A stretch of 64,000 nucleotides of DNA from RGIG4079 sp045596365 (GTDB taxonomy: Bacteria; Bacteroidota; Bacteroidia; Bacteroidales; Muribaculaceae), in assembly GCA_045596365.1 (NCBI GenBank), contig JAZOCE010000001.1, positions 215,092-279,091 on the forward strand, read 5' to 3'. A program made the position numbers and the translations under genes. The notes beneath the pieces are model-generated. The model had not been told where the DNA came from and searched no databases. It saw only the letters and a program-made list of their open reading frames with translations. Below, in pieces: positions 44,750-54,176 of this stretch. The first letter of the stretch is position 1. Every line of letters starts with the position of its first letter.

Positions 44750-45442
44750 ATGAGCATTATGTTAGATTTAATTTTATTAGATTCTGCCGGATGGGCTACT
44801 GAGTTTTTTAATTGGTTTTGTGAAAATGCCAATTATTGGTTTGTTTTTATATTCATGGTAATAGAAAGTTCGTTTATCCCATTCCCATCTGAATTAGTAG
44901 TACCTCCCGCCGCTTATTTAGCACTTCAAGCAAATACAGATATGAACATATCTTTTGTAATCCTCGTTGCAACAGCAGGAGCTCTTGCTGGCGCATTTAT
45001 AAATTACTATCTTGCTCTATGGTTAGGTCGCCCCATCATTTATCGATTTGTTGAAAGTCGTTTAGGTCATATCTTATTACTTGACAAAGAAAAGGTAGAG
45101 AAAGCAGAACAATATTTTGATAAAAAAGGTGCTTTATCTACATTCATTGGTCGATTAATACCCGGTATCAGACAATTAATTTCAATACCGGCAGGATTAG
45201 CACGCATGAATATTACTAAATTTGCAATTTTCACAACATTGGGGGCCTTGATATGGAACATTGCTCTCGCTGCAGTAGGATATTTACTAACGACAATTCC
45301 GGGTATTGAAACGAAAGAGCAACTTTTAACTAAAATCGAAGAATACAATCATTATCTTACTTATATTGGTTTGGCTATTGGAGTGATATGTATTATATTT
45401 ATAATCTGGAATTTGGTCAAGCCTAAACAATCACCAAAATAA
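44750..45442 (+). CDS. DedA-family membrane protein
   Basis: A 230-residue inner-membrane protein of the DedA (SNARE-associated/VTT) family, which helps lipid scrambling and membrane homeostasis. It has the signature ESSFIPFPSELVVPPAAYLA near residues 39-60 and the conserved FIGRLIPGIRQLISIPAGLARM near 130-150. Four to six spans are visible, ending in LAIGVICIIFIIWNLV. rpe follows after six bases, so they are likely co-transcribed. Confidence 0.9.
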   Translation: MSIMLDLILLDSAGWATEFFNWFCENANYWFVFIFMVIESSFIPFPSELVVPPAAYLALQANTDMNISFVILVATAGALAGAFINYYLALWLGRPIIYRFVESRLGHILLLDKEKVEKAEQYFDKKGALSTFIGRLIPGIRQLISIPAGLARMNITKFAIFTTLGALIWNIALAAVGYLLTTIPGIETKEQLLTKIEEYNHYLTYIGLAIGVICIIFIIWNLVKPKQSPK

Positions 45443-45448
45443 ACAACT

Positions 45449-46093
45449 ATGCAAGTATCACCATCATTACTATCTGCCGATTTCGGTAATATACAACGTG
45501 ACGTTGAAATGCTCAACGCAAGCGTTGCAGACTTGATTCACCTTGATGTTATGGATGGCGTTTTTGTTCCCAATATTTCATTTGGGTTTCCTGTGATCAA
45601 GGCGGTTCAAAAAACTGCACAAAAGCCTCTTGATGTTCATTTAATGATAGTAGAACCTCAAAAATACGTATCACAAGTGCGTGATTGCGGAGCCGAAATA
45701 ATGAATGTACACTATGAAGTGTGCCAGCATCTTCATCGTACAATACAACAAATCAAACAAGCTGGAATGAAAGCAGCTGTAACTCTTAATCCTGCCACAC
45801 CCGTAATCATGCTTGAAGATATTATAACCGAAGTTGATATGGTATTACTCATGTCAGTTAATCCAGGATTTGGAGGGCAATCATTCATACCAAATTCGCT
45901 AAAAAAGGTACGTCAACTAAAAGACTTAATCACACAAAGTGGCTCTAATGCGCTAATAGAAGTTGATGGAGGTGTTAACTTGGAAACAGGCGCACAATTA
46001 GCTAAAGCAGGTGCTGATATCCTTGTTGCCGGAAATTTTGTTTTCTCGGCACCAAACCCAATTGCAACAATAGAAGCATTACATAATTTATAA
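45449..46093 (+). CDS. rpe: Ribulose-phosphate 3-epimerase
   Basis: Interconverts ribulose-5-P and xylulose-5-P in the pentose phosphate pathway. The 214-residue TIM barrel has metal ligands His 31 and Asp 33 (LIHLDVMDG), His 64 (LDVHLMI) and Asp 173 (IEVDGGVN), with the SVNPGFGGQ loop at 136-144. It lies between dedA and ftsK. Confidence 0.96.
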   Translation: MQVSPSLLSADFGNIQRDVEMLNASVADLIHLDVMDGVFVPNISFGFPVIKAVQKTAQKPLDVHLMIVEPQKYVSQVRDCGAEIMNVHYEVCQHLHRTIQQIKQAGMKAAVTLNPATPVIMLEDIITEVDMVLLMSVNPGFGGQSFIPNSLKKVRQLKDLITQSGSNALIEVDGGVNLETGAQLAKAGADILVAGNFVFSAPNPIATIEALHNL

Positions 46094-46117
46094 TTTTTAT
46101 TGTCTCAAGAATCACAG

Positions 46118-48553
46118 ATGAGTTCTTTTAATATATCAACAGACAATTTCGATCCTGATAGCCTTCAAGAACAAGATCAAACAAGAAAAGGCAAGCGAAA
46201 TCGTTCGGGAAATAGGAATAATGAAAAAACTAATATTTTTAATTTTTTCAAAGATAAACGTACACATATATTAATAGGTGTATTTATGCTAATATGTGCC
46301 GTATATCTCCTTATTATCTCAATTTCTTATTTTTCTGTTGGTGATATTGATCAAAGTCGCGTTTTGCATAATTCCATTAGTGAATTATCTCAACAAAATG
46401 AATCAATACAAAATGCCGGGGGACCATTTGGTGCCGTCCTTTCTCACTCGTTGATAACTCAAGGGCTTGGAGTTGGAGCATTAGTGCTTATTTTCTATTT
46501 AGCGGCAATAGGAATCTCGCTATTAAACATCTATAAATTTAGATTTTGGCCTTTTACTTTTAAATGTATTATCATATCCATTACCCTATCAATAGTAACA
46601 GACCTCATTACATTTAACAATAGTTCTTACATATATTGGGGCGGAGAACATGGGCATTTTGTTAATGATTTCCTATTGCGTACAACCAATATATGGGGGG
46701 CTTTAGGTGTTAGCATCATTCTTCTCACAATAGTCGCTCTTATATTTTTTAATGAGATAAGAGCACTAGTTATATATTCAAGAAAAGCAATTCTTAATCG
46801 TCAAGCACGAATACGCAAAGAAGCCGAAAAAGAGGATAACTATACATCTGACACAGATAATCAACCCATAGTAACTCCCACTCTTGTTGATTTTGAAGAA
46901 AAAGAGACAATAAAGAATCAAGAAGAAACTAAGATTGACGAGAGAAACGACGATATTGACATTATTACAGATGAGACATATGATAATGAATCGAATGATC
47001 CAACATTAATAGTAATAAAACCGGAAATAGAAGAAGCGGAACAAATTAATGAGGATGTATATGATCCAACCGCAGAACTTTCTCGTTATCGTTTCCCTTC
47101 TATAGATTTACTAACAGAACACAAAGTATCTGAAAATAGCGTTGACCAAAAAGAACAAGAAGAGAACAAAGAGCGCATTACAAAAACACTTAATGACTAT
47201 GGCATAGCAATATCTCATATTGAGGCAACCGTAGGTCCTACAGTAACATTATATGAAATTATCCCTGCTGAGGGTGTGCGCATTGCTAAGATTAAACGAT
47301 TGGAAGATGATATTGCACTTAGTTTGGCTGCATTAGGCATTCGCATCATAGCCCCTATTCCGGGTAAAGGAACAATCGGTATTGAAGTCCCAAATAAAGA
47401 GCCTCAAATCGTTTCAATGCGTTCAATTATTTCATCTAAAAAATACCAAGAAACAAAAGCAGACTTGCCAATGGCAATGGGAGCAACAATTTCCAACGAA
47501 GTATTTGTTGCCGATCTTGCTAAAATGCCTCACTTACTCGTTGCTGGAGCTACAGGTATGGGTAAATCTGTTGGATTAAACGCGATAATCGCATCTTTGT
47601 TGTACAAAAAACACCCGGCTGAATTAAAATTCGTTCTTATCGATCCTAAAATGGTTGAATTCAGTCTATACAGCAAACTTGAACGTCATTTTCTTGCTAA
47701 GTTACCAGAAGAAGAGGATGCAATTATTACAGATCCAAACAAAGTAGTTGCTACGTTAAACTCTCTTTGTGTGGAAATGGATAACAGATATTCTTTATTG
47801 AAAGATGCTAATGTGCGTTCAATAAAAGAGTATAATGCAAAATTCACCAATCATCGACTAAATCCAGAAAAAGGACACAGATACTTACCTTATATTGTCG
47901 TTATTGTTGATGAATTTGCCGACTTAATTATGACTGCAGGCAAAGAAGTCGAAACCCCTATTGCACGTATTGCTCAAAAAGCACGTGCAGTAGGTATGCA
48001 TATGATTATTGCCACACAACGCCCATCAACCAATGTCATCACCGGTATCATAAAAGCGAACTTTCCAGGTCGTGTTGCATTCCGCGTTAGCCAAATGGTT
48101 GACTCTCGCACCATCCTTGACCGCACAGGAGCTAACCAATTAATCGGCAAAGGAGACTTGTTATTCTCTCGTGACGGAGAATTGGATCGTGTTCAATGTG
48201 CATTTATCAGTACCGATGAAGTTGAAGCTATATGCGATAGTATAGATGAACAAATCGGTTATGAAGAAGCCTACATGTTGCCGGAATATATACCGGAAGC
48301 TGCTGAGGGGGGGGGAATAGGCAATATAACCGATAGAGATCCATTATTTGAAGATGCAGCACGTTCTATTATTAATTCTCAAACGGCATCTACCTCTTCA
48401 TTACAACGTGCTTATAAGATCGGGTATAACAGAGCTGGTCGCATAATGGATCAGATGGAGGCTGCCGGTATTGTAGGACCTGCTCAAGGAGGGAAACCTC
48501 GTCAAGTATTAGTTGATTCTCTTCAACTTGAAAGAATTCTCGAAATGGCATAA
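46118..48553 (+). CDS. ftsK: DNA translocase FtsK
   Basis: FtsK pumps DNA at the septum and activates XerCD at dif. With the ATG at 46118 the protein has 811 residues; a TTG 18 bases earlier is the only alternative. Four N-terminal spans (for example ILIGVFMLICAVYLLIISI) anchor it, and an acidic linker follows at about 235-340. The motor has Walker A GATGMGKS (about 476) and Walker B VIVDEFADL (about 595). The C-terminal winged-helix gamma domain (SSLQRAYKIGYNRAGRIMDQ) reads the polar KOPS sequences. A dif-like site is 18 kb upstream in this window. Confidence 0.95.
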   Translation: MSSFNISTDNFDPDSLQEQDQTRKGKRNRSGNRNNEKTNIFNFFKDKRTHILIGVFMLICAVYLLIISISYFSVGDIDQSRVLHNSISELSQQNESIQNAGGPFGAVLSHSLITQGLGVGALVLIFYLAAIGISLLNIYKFRFWPFTFKCIIISITLSIVTDLITFNNSSYIYWGGEHGHFVNDFLLRTTNIWGALGVSIILLTIVALIFFNEIRALVIYSRKAILNRQARIRKEAEKEDNYTSDTDNQPIVTPTLVDFEEKETIKNQEETKIDERNDDIDIITDETYDNESNDPTLIVIKPEIEEAEQINEDVYDPTAELSRYRFPSIDLLTEHKVSENSVDQKEQEENKERITKTLNDYGIAISHIEATVGPTVTLYEIIPAEGVRIAKIKRLEDDIALSLAALGIRIIAPIPGKGTIGIEVPNKEPQIVSMRSIISSKKYQETKADLPMAMGATISNEVFVADLAKMPHLLVAGATGMGKSVGLNAIIASLLYKKHPAELKFVLIDPKMVEFSLYSKLERHFLAKLPEEEDAIITDPNKVVATLNSLCVEMDNRYSLLKDANVRSIKEYNAKFTNHRLNPEKGHRYLPYIVVIVDEFADLIMTAGKEVETPIARIAQKARAVGMHMIIATQRPSTNVITGIIKANFPGRVAFRVSQMVDSRTILDRTGANQLIGKGDLLFSRDGELDRVQCAFISTDEVEAICDSIDEQIGYEEAYMLPEYIPEAAEGGGIGNITDRDPLFEDAARSIINSQTASTSSLQRAYKIGYNRAGRIMDQMEAAGIVGPAQGGKPRQVLVDSLQLERILEMA

Positions 48554-48584
48554 AACAATATATCGTTTAATTAGTTGTTTTAAT

Positions 48585-49205
48585 ATGAAACAAAAGATAA
48601 TTAGCTATATAATATTTCTCTCATTTGTATTTATCAGCACAAATAATATTTGCGCCATTACAGCAAATGAAATTTTGAGTAACGCATCAGAGAAATATCA
48701 AAAAGATGAGTGTATTTCATCTCAATTTACATTATCTGGGGTGGGAAACTCTTCTGAAGGAGAGATAAAAATATATGGCGATAAATTCTTTCTTTCAACC
48801 ACCCAATTGTCCATATGGTATGATGGGCGCACTCAATGGACATATTCAACAGAGACCAATGAAGTTAACATCACCGAACCCACTGTTGAGGAACTACAAC
48901 AAGTCAATCCATTTGCTATTATAAACTCTTTTCGTAATCAATATAATGCAACATTATTAAAATCAGCAAATAGTATATATCGTATACAACTAACGCCATT
49001 AAAATCAGGAAATACGTCTATCAGCAAAGCCGTTATAACATTAAATGCATCAACATTGTATCCTACTGAAATTGCACTAACAATAGACAACAACATTATT
49101 ACAATTAAGACAAAAAATATAAAAGCCATTAAATCAGTTTCTCATCAAACTTTTGTTTTTGACAATAAGAAATATCCAAATGCTGAAATTATAGATTTAA
49201 GATAA
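48585..49205 (+). CDS. LolA-like outer-membrane lipoprotein carrier protein
   Basis: A 206-residue periplasmic protein. The start is ATG 48585, giving a signal peptide (ISYIIFLSFVFISTNNICA). The rest is a LolA-type half-barrel: ANEILSNASEKYQK, then YDGRTQWTYSTETNEVNIT and EVNITEPTVEELQQVNPFA. It should ferry lipoproteins from the inner to the outer membrane, although LolA-like proteins in Bacteroidetes are diverse. It lies 31 bases after ftsK, a common LolA-FtsK adjacency, and 12 bases before trxB. Confidence 0.8.
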   Translation: MKQKIISYIIFLSFVFISTNNICAITANEILSNASEKYQKDECISSQFTLSGVGNSSEGEIKIYGDKFFLSTTQLSIWYDGRTQWTYSTETNEVNITEPTVEELQQVNPFAIINSFRNQYNATLLKSANSIYRIQLTPLKSGNTSISKAVITLNASTLYPTEIALTIDNNIITIKTKNIKAIKSVSHQTFVFDNKKYPNAEIIDLR

Positions 49206-49217
49206 AAACATATACTC

Positions 49218-50159
49218 ATGAGTGAAAACAAAACCAAATGTCTCATCATAGGCTCAGGTCCTGCAGGTTATACAGCCGCGATATATACTTCTCGTGCCAA
49301 CCTATCCCCTATCCTTTACGAAGGGCTACAACCAGGCGGACAATTAACTATTACTACTGAAGTCGAAAACTTTCCTGGATATCCTGATGGTGTAACAGGT
49401 CCTCAACTAATGGAGGACCTTCGCCGGCAAGCTGAACGTTTTGGCACTGATATGCGTGCCGGATTAGTTACAAGTGTTGATTTCAATAAAAAGCCATTAG
49501 AAGCAACGATTGAAGATGGTACAGTAATTAAAGCCGATACTATTATTATTGCAACAGGTGCATCAGCCAAATATCTTGGTCTCCCTGACGAAAAGAAATA
49601 CAATGGACTCGGAGTTTCAGCATGTGCTACATGCGACGGGTTCTTCTATCGCAAAAAAATAGTAGCAGTAGTTGGTGGTGGAGATACTGCTTGTGAAGAA
49701 GCACTATATCTCAGCAATCTTGCATCAAAAGTATATATGATTGTGCGCAAAGATTACTTGCGTGCATCTCAAGTAATGCAAAAACGTGTATTTGATAAAG
49801 AAAATATAGAAGTGCTTTTCAATACTAATACGGTTGGTCTGTTTGGAGAAGAATTCCTTGAAGGAGCACACCTCATTGAACACAAAGGCACTGATAAAGA
49901 ACGTGAATTTGACATCACAATTGATGGGTTCTTCCTTGCAATTGGGCACAAACCTAATACTGACATTTTCCGCGGTTTCATCAACCTTGATGAAACCGGC
50001 TATATAAAACTTGAAGGACCAACATCTGCAACAAACATTCCCGGAGTTTTTGCTGCAGGTGATGTTGCCGATCCTCGTTATCGTCAAGCAATCTCAGCCG
50101 CAGGCATGGGCTGTCGTGCCGCACTTGATGTAGAAAAATACCTTGCAGAACAAGAATAA
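49218..50159 (+). CDS. trxB: Thioredoxin-disulfide reductase
   Basis: A 313-residue FAD/NADPH enzyme that reduces thioredoxin. The FAD-binding GSGPAGYTAAIYTSRA is at about 13-28, the redox-active CATC in SACATCDGFFY near 135-138, the NADPH-binding GGGDTACEEALYLS after it, and the C-terminal FAD motif GVFAAGDVADPRYRQ. It overlaps yqgE by one base (TAATGG). Confidence 0.96.
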   Translation: MSENKTKCLIIGSGPAGYTAAIYTSRANLSPILYEGLQPGGQLTITTEVENFPGYPDGVTGPQLMEDLRRQAERFGTDMRAGLVTSVDFNKKPLEATIEDGTVIKADTIIIATGASAKYLGLPDEKKYNGLGVSACATCDGFFYRKKIVAVVGGGDTACEEALYLSNLASKVYMIVRKDYLRASQVMQKRVFDKENIEVLFNTNTVGLFGEEFLEGAHLIEHKGTDKEREFDITIDGFFLAIGHKPNTDIFRGFINLDETGYIKLEGPTSATNIPGVFAAGDVADPRYRQAISAAGMGCRAALDVEKYLAEQE

Positions 50160-50764
50160 TGGATAAAATATCATCTTTTCTTTTCAATATTGACATCAGT
50201 AGCAACGCTCCATTCCAAGGAGCGTTGCTTGTAGCTGAGCCACTTTTGAATGATAATTATTTTAACCACGCCGTAATTTGCCTTACAGAATACAACGATA
50301 ACAAAACGACAATGGGTTTTATCCTCAACAATAAGACTCGACATAATCTACAATCTCTCATCGCAGAAATAACTTGCAAAACCCCTATTCCGGTGTATTG
50401 TGGAGGTCCAATGTCGGAAGACAGACTCTTTTATATCCATTCGCTTGGCGACCTCATCCCCGACTCTCACGAAGTTATTCCAGGATTATATGTCGGAGGA
50501 GATTTTAATACCGTAATTAATTATATTAATTCAGGCAATCCGACTGAAGGATGTTTCAAATTTTTCATTGGATATAGCGGTTGGGATATAGGACAATTAA
50601 AGTCTGAACTTCGCAAAAAAGTGTGGGCAGTAACCTCTCCATCTGACATTTCTGATTTAATAAGGACACACAACGATAGCTATTGGCATACGATAGTTCG
50701 TTCAATGGGGAAACCCTACAGAAGTTGGCTATATTACCCTAAAAATGTCAATAATAATAATTAA
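50159..50764 (+). CDS. YqgE/AlgH family protein (DUF179)
   Basis: A 201-residue protein of the YqgE/AlgH family. The start FQGALLVAEPLLNDNYFNHAVI and the motif TTMGFILNNKT are characteristic, followed by VYCGGPMSEDRLFYIHS and the C-terminal WDIGQLKSELRKKVWAV. The molecular function of the family is unknown. It is coupled to trxB by a one-base stop/start overlap. Confidence 0.88.
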   Translation: MDKISSFLFNIDISSNAPFQGALLVAEPLLNDNYFNHAVICLTEYNDNKTTMGFILNNKTRHNLQSLIAEITCKTPIPVYCGGPMSEDRLFYIHSLGDLIPDSHEVIPGLYVGGDFNTVINYINSGNPTEGCFKFFIGYSGWDIGQLKSELRKKVWAVTSPSDISDLIRTHNDSYWHTIVRSMGKPYRSWLYYPKNVNNNN

Positions 50765-50765
50765 C

Positions 50766-51284
50766 CTATTGAGAAATAAGCTGAAACAAAACTGCATCTT
50801 TATATACAGATCCTACTCTCATCCACGATTGTAACGTAGCAGTCTTCTTATAGCCACACTTTTCAAATAGCTTCATGCTATATACATTCTCCACCGGAAC
50901 AACAGCCACAAGTTGATGCATCCCGATGTGTTCACATACATACTCCCACAGCAATGTCAATGCACGTGTAGCATACCCTCTATGTCCATATTCAGCATCA
51001 ATTAAAATCCCCACAAAAGCACGTCGGTTAACCGCGTCAAAATCATATAAATCTATAGTTCCCACAGCTTGACATAATTCACAATCCTCTATAATAAAAC
51101 GCAATTGAGTGGAAATGAAGATATCACCATTATAAGTCTCAATATAATCCCACAATTGTTTTCGTGAGAAAGGAGCTATTGCGCACCCCACCGACCATAA
51201 CGATGCATCATTTTCCCAACGATACAACACATCTAAGTCAGTAGGCTCCAAAGCCCTTAATTTTATTTTGCCATCATTTAACAT
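50766..51284 (-). CDS. GNAT-family N-acetyltransferase (RimJ/RimL-like)
   Basis: A 172-residue acetyltransferase. The start KIKLRALEPTDLDVLYRWEND is typical of the RimJ/RimL-type GNATs. The acetyl-CoA loop is GHRGYATRALTLLWEY and the C-terminal NVYSMKLFEKCGYKK completes the fold. The substrate (protein N-terminus, polyamine or antibiotic) is not evident. It starts on the last base of the recR stop codon (TGATG), so the two are co-translated. Confidence 0.85.
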   Translation of the reverse strand: MLNDGKIKLRALEPTDLDVLYRWENDASLWSVGCAIAPFSRKQLWDYIETYNGDIFISTQLRFIIEDCELCQAVGTIDLYDFDAVNRRAFVGILIDAEYGHRGYATRALTLLWEYVCEHIGMHQLVAVVPVENVYSMKLFEKCGYKKTATLQSWMRVGSVYKDAVLFQLISQ

Positions 51285-51922
51285 CAGTAACTATCATTAT
51301 TAAATGAATCACTAAACAATGTGCGATTAAGCAACGAGCGACCAAGTGTAACCTCATCAATATATTCAATCTCGTTTCCTACCGACACTCCTCTTGCAAG
51401 TTGAGTTATCTTAATCGGCAATCCTCCAAGCTTACGATAGATATAAAAATTAGTAGTCTCACCTTCCATCGTTGCACTCAAGGCGAGGATAACCTCTTTC
51501 ACCTCATTATTCTTAATTCGTTCAACAAGAGAATCTATCTCCAACTGATCAGGACCAACACCATCCATAGGAGAAATCACTCCACCCAACACATGATAAA
51601 GTCCCATATATTGACGAGTGTTTTCAAAACTCATCACATCTTTAACACTCTCAACGACACACACCGTTGACGCATCACGAGCAGGGCTGGCACATATTGG
51701 ACACTTCTCAGACTCTGAAATATTGTGACAAGTCTTGCAATATTTCACCCCTTGACGCAACTTAATGATAGCCTCACCCAGAGACACTCCAATGCGTTCC
51801 TCTTGACGCAAAATGTGGAGAGCAAGTCTCAAAGCAGTCTTGCGCCCAATTCCCGGTAAGCGAGACAGCTCACTTACTGCATTTTCCAATAATGTCGATG
51901 CATATTCCTGTTCCATCTTCAT
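51284..51922 (-). CDS. recR: Recombination protein RecR
   Basis: RecR clamps DNA and helps RecO/RecF load RecA at gaps. The 212-residue protein has the N-terminal HhH (LSRLPGIGRKTALRLALHIL), the zinc finger with Cys 62, 65, 74 and 77, and a Toprim domain (VCVVESVKDVMSFENT). The start ATG lies a few bases after the predicted transcription start, with -7 box TATCTTTG at 51935-51942 (minus). Confidence 0.95.
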   Translation of the reverse strand: MKMEQEYASTLLENAVSELSRLPGIGRKTALRLALHILRQEERIGVSLGEAIIKLRQGVKYCKTCHNISESEKCPICASPARDASTVCVVESVKDVMSFENTRQYMGLYHVLGGVISPMDGVGPDQLEIDSLVERIKNNEVKEVILALSATMEGETTNFYIYRKLGGLPIKITQLARGVSVGNEIEYIDEVTLGRSLLNRTLFSDSFNNDSY

Positions 51923-51934
51923 TCAATTACAACA

Positions 51935-51942
51935 CAAAGATA
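51935..51942 (-). promoter_or_regulatory. -7 box of recR
   Basis: Minus strand TATCTTTG, an exact -7 match 12 bases before the recR ATG; the leader would be very short. Confidence 0.45.
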
Positions 51943-52037
51943 CACTTTTTACATAAAAGTCGTTACTTTTGACCTTGTCAAACCTATAATCAATATACAA
52001 AATAGCTCACAACAAACGATTTTTTGCAAATAATTCA

Positions 52038-52045
52038 TAACTTTG
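52038..52045 (+). promoter_or_regulatory. -7 box of the acyl-CoA ligase gene
   Basis: An exact TAACTTTG located 53 bases before the ATG at 52099. It excludes the longer reading frame starting at a TTG at 52024. Confidence 0.45.
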
Positions 52046-52098
52046 TAGTAACTATTTTTCTAAATTGTAATTACTTTAAGTTAGCCAAATTCAGTAAT

Positions 52099-54000
52099 AT
52101 GAAAAGAACTATTGTTGACTTATTTGAAGCATCAGTTAGTCGTTATCCTAATAACACTTTCCTTCTTGAAAAAACAGCAAAAAAATTTGAGCCAACCACC
52201 TATGCTCAAGTAAAAGAACAAGTGTATCGCCTTGGTGCCGGATTGCAAGTTCTCGGGGTAAAAAAAGGTGATAACATGGCTCTTTTAAGCGAAGGTCGCA
52301 ACATGTGGATTGTTGGCGAACTTGCAATGTTTTATGCTGGAGCAGTGAATGTTCCCCTCTCTATCAAGCTTGAAGAAAGAAACGACCTTATGTTTCGTCT
52401 CATACATGGTGATGTAAAATATATAATGGTCTCAAGCACTCAATTAAAAAAAGTGCGCGCTATCAAAGAAGAAATCCCTGCAATAAAACATATTATAGTT
52501 TTTGACAAAATAGAAAACTATGAAGATAAAGAAATCGCACTCGAAGATGTATTGGAAAAGGGAGATAAATTTCTCGCAACCCATACTATGGACGAATTTT
52601 TAAGTGTTGCTAAATCAATCCAAAACGATGACTACGCTACAATCACATACACAAGCGGAACGACAGCCGATCCTAAAGGTGTAGTACTTACTCATCGCAA
52701 CTATACTGCTAATGTTGAACAATCTCTAACCCTCGTCGATATTAACGAAACATGGCGAACCCTTATCATACTCCCTCTTGACCACTGTTTTGCACATGTC
52801 GTAGGTTTCTATATTATGATGGCGCAAGGAGCTACTGTTGCTACTGTTCAAGTGGGCAGAACTCCGCTTGAAACACTCAAAAATATTCCTCTCAACATCA
52901 AAGAGGTTAAACCTCATTTCATCCTCAGTGTTCCTGCCCTTGCTAAAACATTCAAAAAGAATATAGAGCAAGCTATTCGAGCTAAAGGCAAAATGACTGA
53001 AAGACTATTTAATTGGGGATTGAAGGTGAAACAAATTTACTTTGGAGATAGCAATCTCGATAGTAAAGGAGTGCGCATCTTATTGAAACCACTCGTTGCT
53101 CTATTCGACAAGTTGATTTTCTCAAAAGTACGTGAGAACTTCGGTGGCGAAATGCGCTTTTTCATTGGAGGTGGTGCATTGCTTGACAAAGACCTTCAAA
53201 AATTTTATGTAGGTGTAGGAATGCCAATGTATCAGGGATATGGTCTATCAGAAGCTACCCCTGTGTTATCGTCTAATGGTCCTACAAAATATCGTTTTGG
53301 TTCAAGTGGTAAACTTGTGCAACCTATTGACCTAAAAATATGCGATGACAATGGCAATGAATTACCTCTTGGTCAGATGGGTGAAATCGTCGTTAAAGGA
53401 GAAAATGTGATGGCAGGATATTGGAAAAATCCAGAATCCACAGCTGAAACAATACGTAATGGTTATCTATATACAGGCGACCTTGGTTATATGAACGAAG
53501 AAGGTCTTCTCTATGTTAAAGGTCGATTCAAAAGTCTTCTTATCTCAAGCGACGGAGAAAAATATAGTCCCGAAGGAATTGAGGAAGCTATGGTGCAACT
53601 CGCTCCTTCTATCGATCAAATAATGCTTTATAATAACCAATCTCAATACACCACTGCCCTAATTGTCCCTAATAAAGATTATCTTAAACGTGCTCTTTCT
53701 GAAAAAGGTATCGCACTCAACACTGAAGAAGGTCGCATTGAAGCATTAAAACTTATCAATGCCGACGTTGCAATGTTTACGAAAGGTGGTACTCATGAAA
53801 CAATGTTCCCTCATCGTTGGTTGCCAACATGCTTCGCTGTGCTCGCAGAGCCTTTTAGCGAACAAAACCAAATGATTAATAGCACAATGAAAATGGTGCG
53901 AGGCAAAATCGAAAAAGCTTATGCTGATCGCATTGAGTATATGTACACCCCTGAAGGGAAACAACTACTCAACCTTCGCAATATAGAAGCACTATCGTGA
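52099..54000 (+). CDS. Long-chain fatty acid-CoA ligase (AMP-forming)
   Basis: A 633-residue acyl-adenylate-forming enzyme activating fatty acids to acyl-CoA. The ATP/AMP P-loop TYTSGTTADPKGVVLTHRNY is near residue 180, the substrate motif YQGYGLSEATPVLSSNG near 378, and the hinge YTGDLGYMNEEGLLYVKGRFKS near 460. The C-terminal lysine region follows (YSPEGIEEAM). Size is that of FadD-type long-chain ligases. It has its own promoter box and terminator. Confidence 0.9.
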   Translation: MKRTIVDLFEASVSRYPNNTFLLEKTAKKFEPTTYAQVKEQVYRLGAGLQVLGVKKGDNMALLSEGRNMWIVGELAMFYAGAVNVPLSIKLEERNDLMFRLIHGDVKYIMVSSTQLKKVRAIKEEIPAIKHIIVFDKIENYEDKEIALEDVLEKGDKFLATHTMDEFLSVAKSIQNDDYATITYTSGTTADPKGVVLTHRNYTANVEQSLTLVDINETWRTLIILPLDHCFAHVVGFYIMMAQGATVATVQVGRTPLETLKNIPLNIKEVKPHFILSVPALAKTFKKNIEQAIRAKGKMTERLFNWGLKVKQIYFGDSNLDSKGVRILLKPLVALFDKLIFSKVRENFGGEMRFFIGGGALLDKDLQKFYVGVGMPMYQGYGLSEATPVLSSNGPTKYRFGSSGKLVQPIDLKICDDNGNELPLGQMGEIVVKGENVMAGYWKNPESTAETIRNGYLYTGDLGYMNEEGLLYVKGRFKSLLISSDGEKYSPEGIEEAMVQLAPSIDQIMLYNNQSQYTTALIVPNKDYLKRALSEKGIALNTEEGRIEALKLINADVAMFTKGGTHETMFPHRWLPTCFAVLAEPFSEQNQMINSTMKMVRGKIEKAYADRIEYMYTPEGKQLLNLRNIEALS

Positions 54001-54023
54001 GTCTATACTGATCACAATAATAT

Positions 54024-54074
54024 AAAATGTATCAATATAGTCATATGAAATCAAATTATATTGATACATTTTTA
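54024..54074 (+). terminator. Terminator after the acyl-CoA ligase
   Basis: AAAATGTATCAATATA (54024-54039) is a perfect 16-base complement of TATATTGATACATTTT (54057-54072) around a 17-base loop, ending in T. Confidence 0.75.
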
Positions 54075-54113
54075 ATTCTGTTTTTAGTCTTGTTCAACAA
54101 TAATCGGATTTGC

Positions 54114-54145
54114 TTTGTTAATCAGCGATTAATTACGTAATTTTG
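54114..54145 (+). promoter_or_regulatory. Promoter of panC-panD
   Basis: TTTG (54114-54117) and an exact -7 box TAATTTTG (54138-54145), spacing 20; the panC ATG is at 54177. Confidence 0.75.
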
Positions 54146-54176
54146 TAGCAAATTTTGCATATTTCATTAAAAGACA

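Noticed and set aside
46100..46117. TTG start for ftsK
   Set aside because: The ATG at 46118 is in frame, and the six extra residues have no support.
52024..52098. N-terminal extension of the acyl-CoA ligase
   Set aside because: It begins upstream of the predicted transcription start and adds low-complexity residues not seen in the family.
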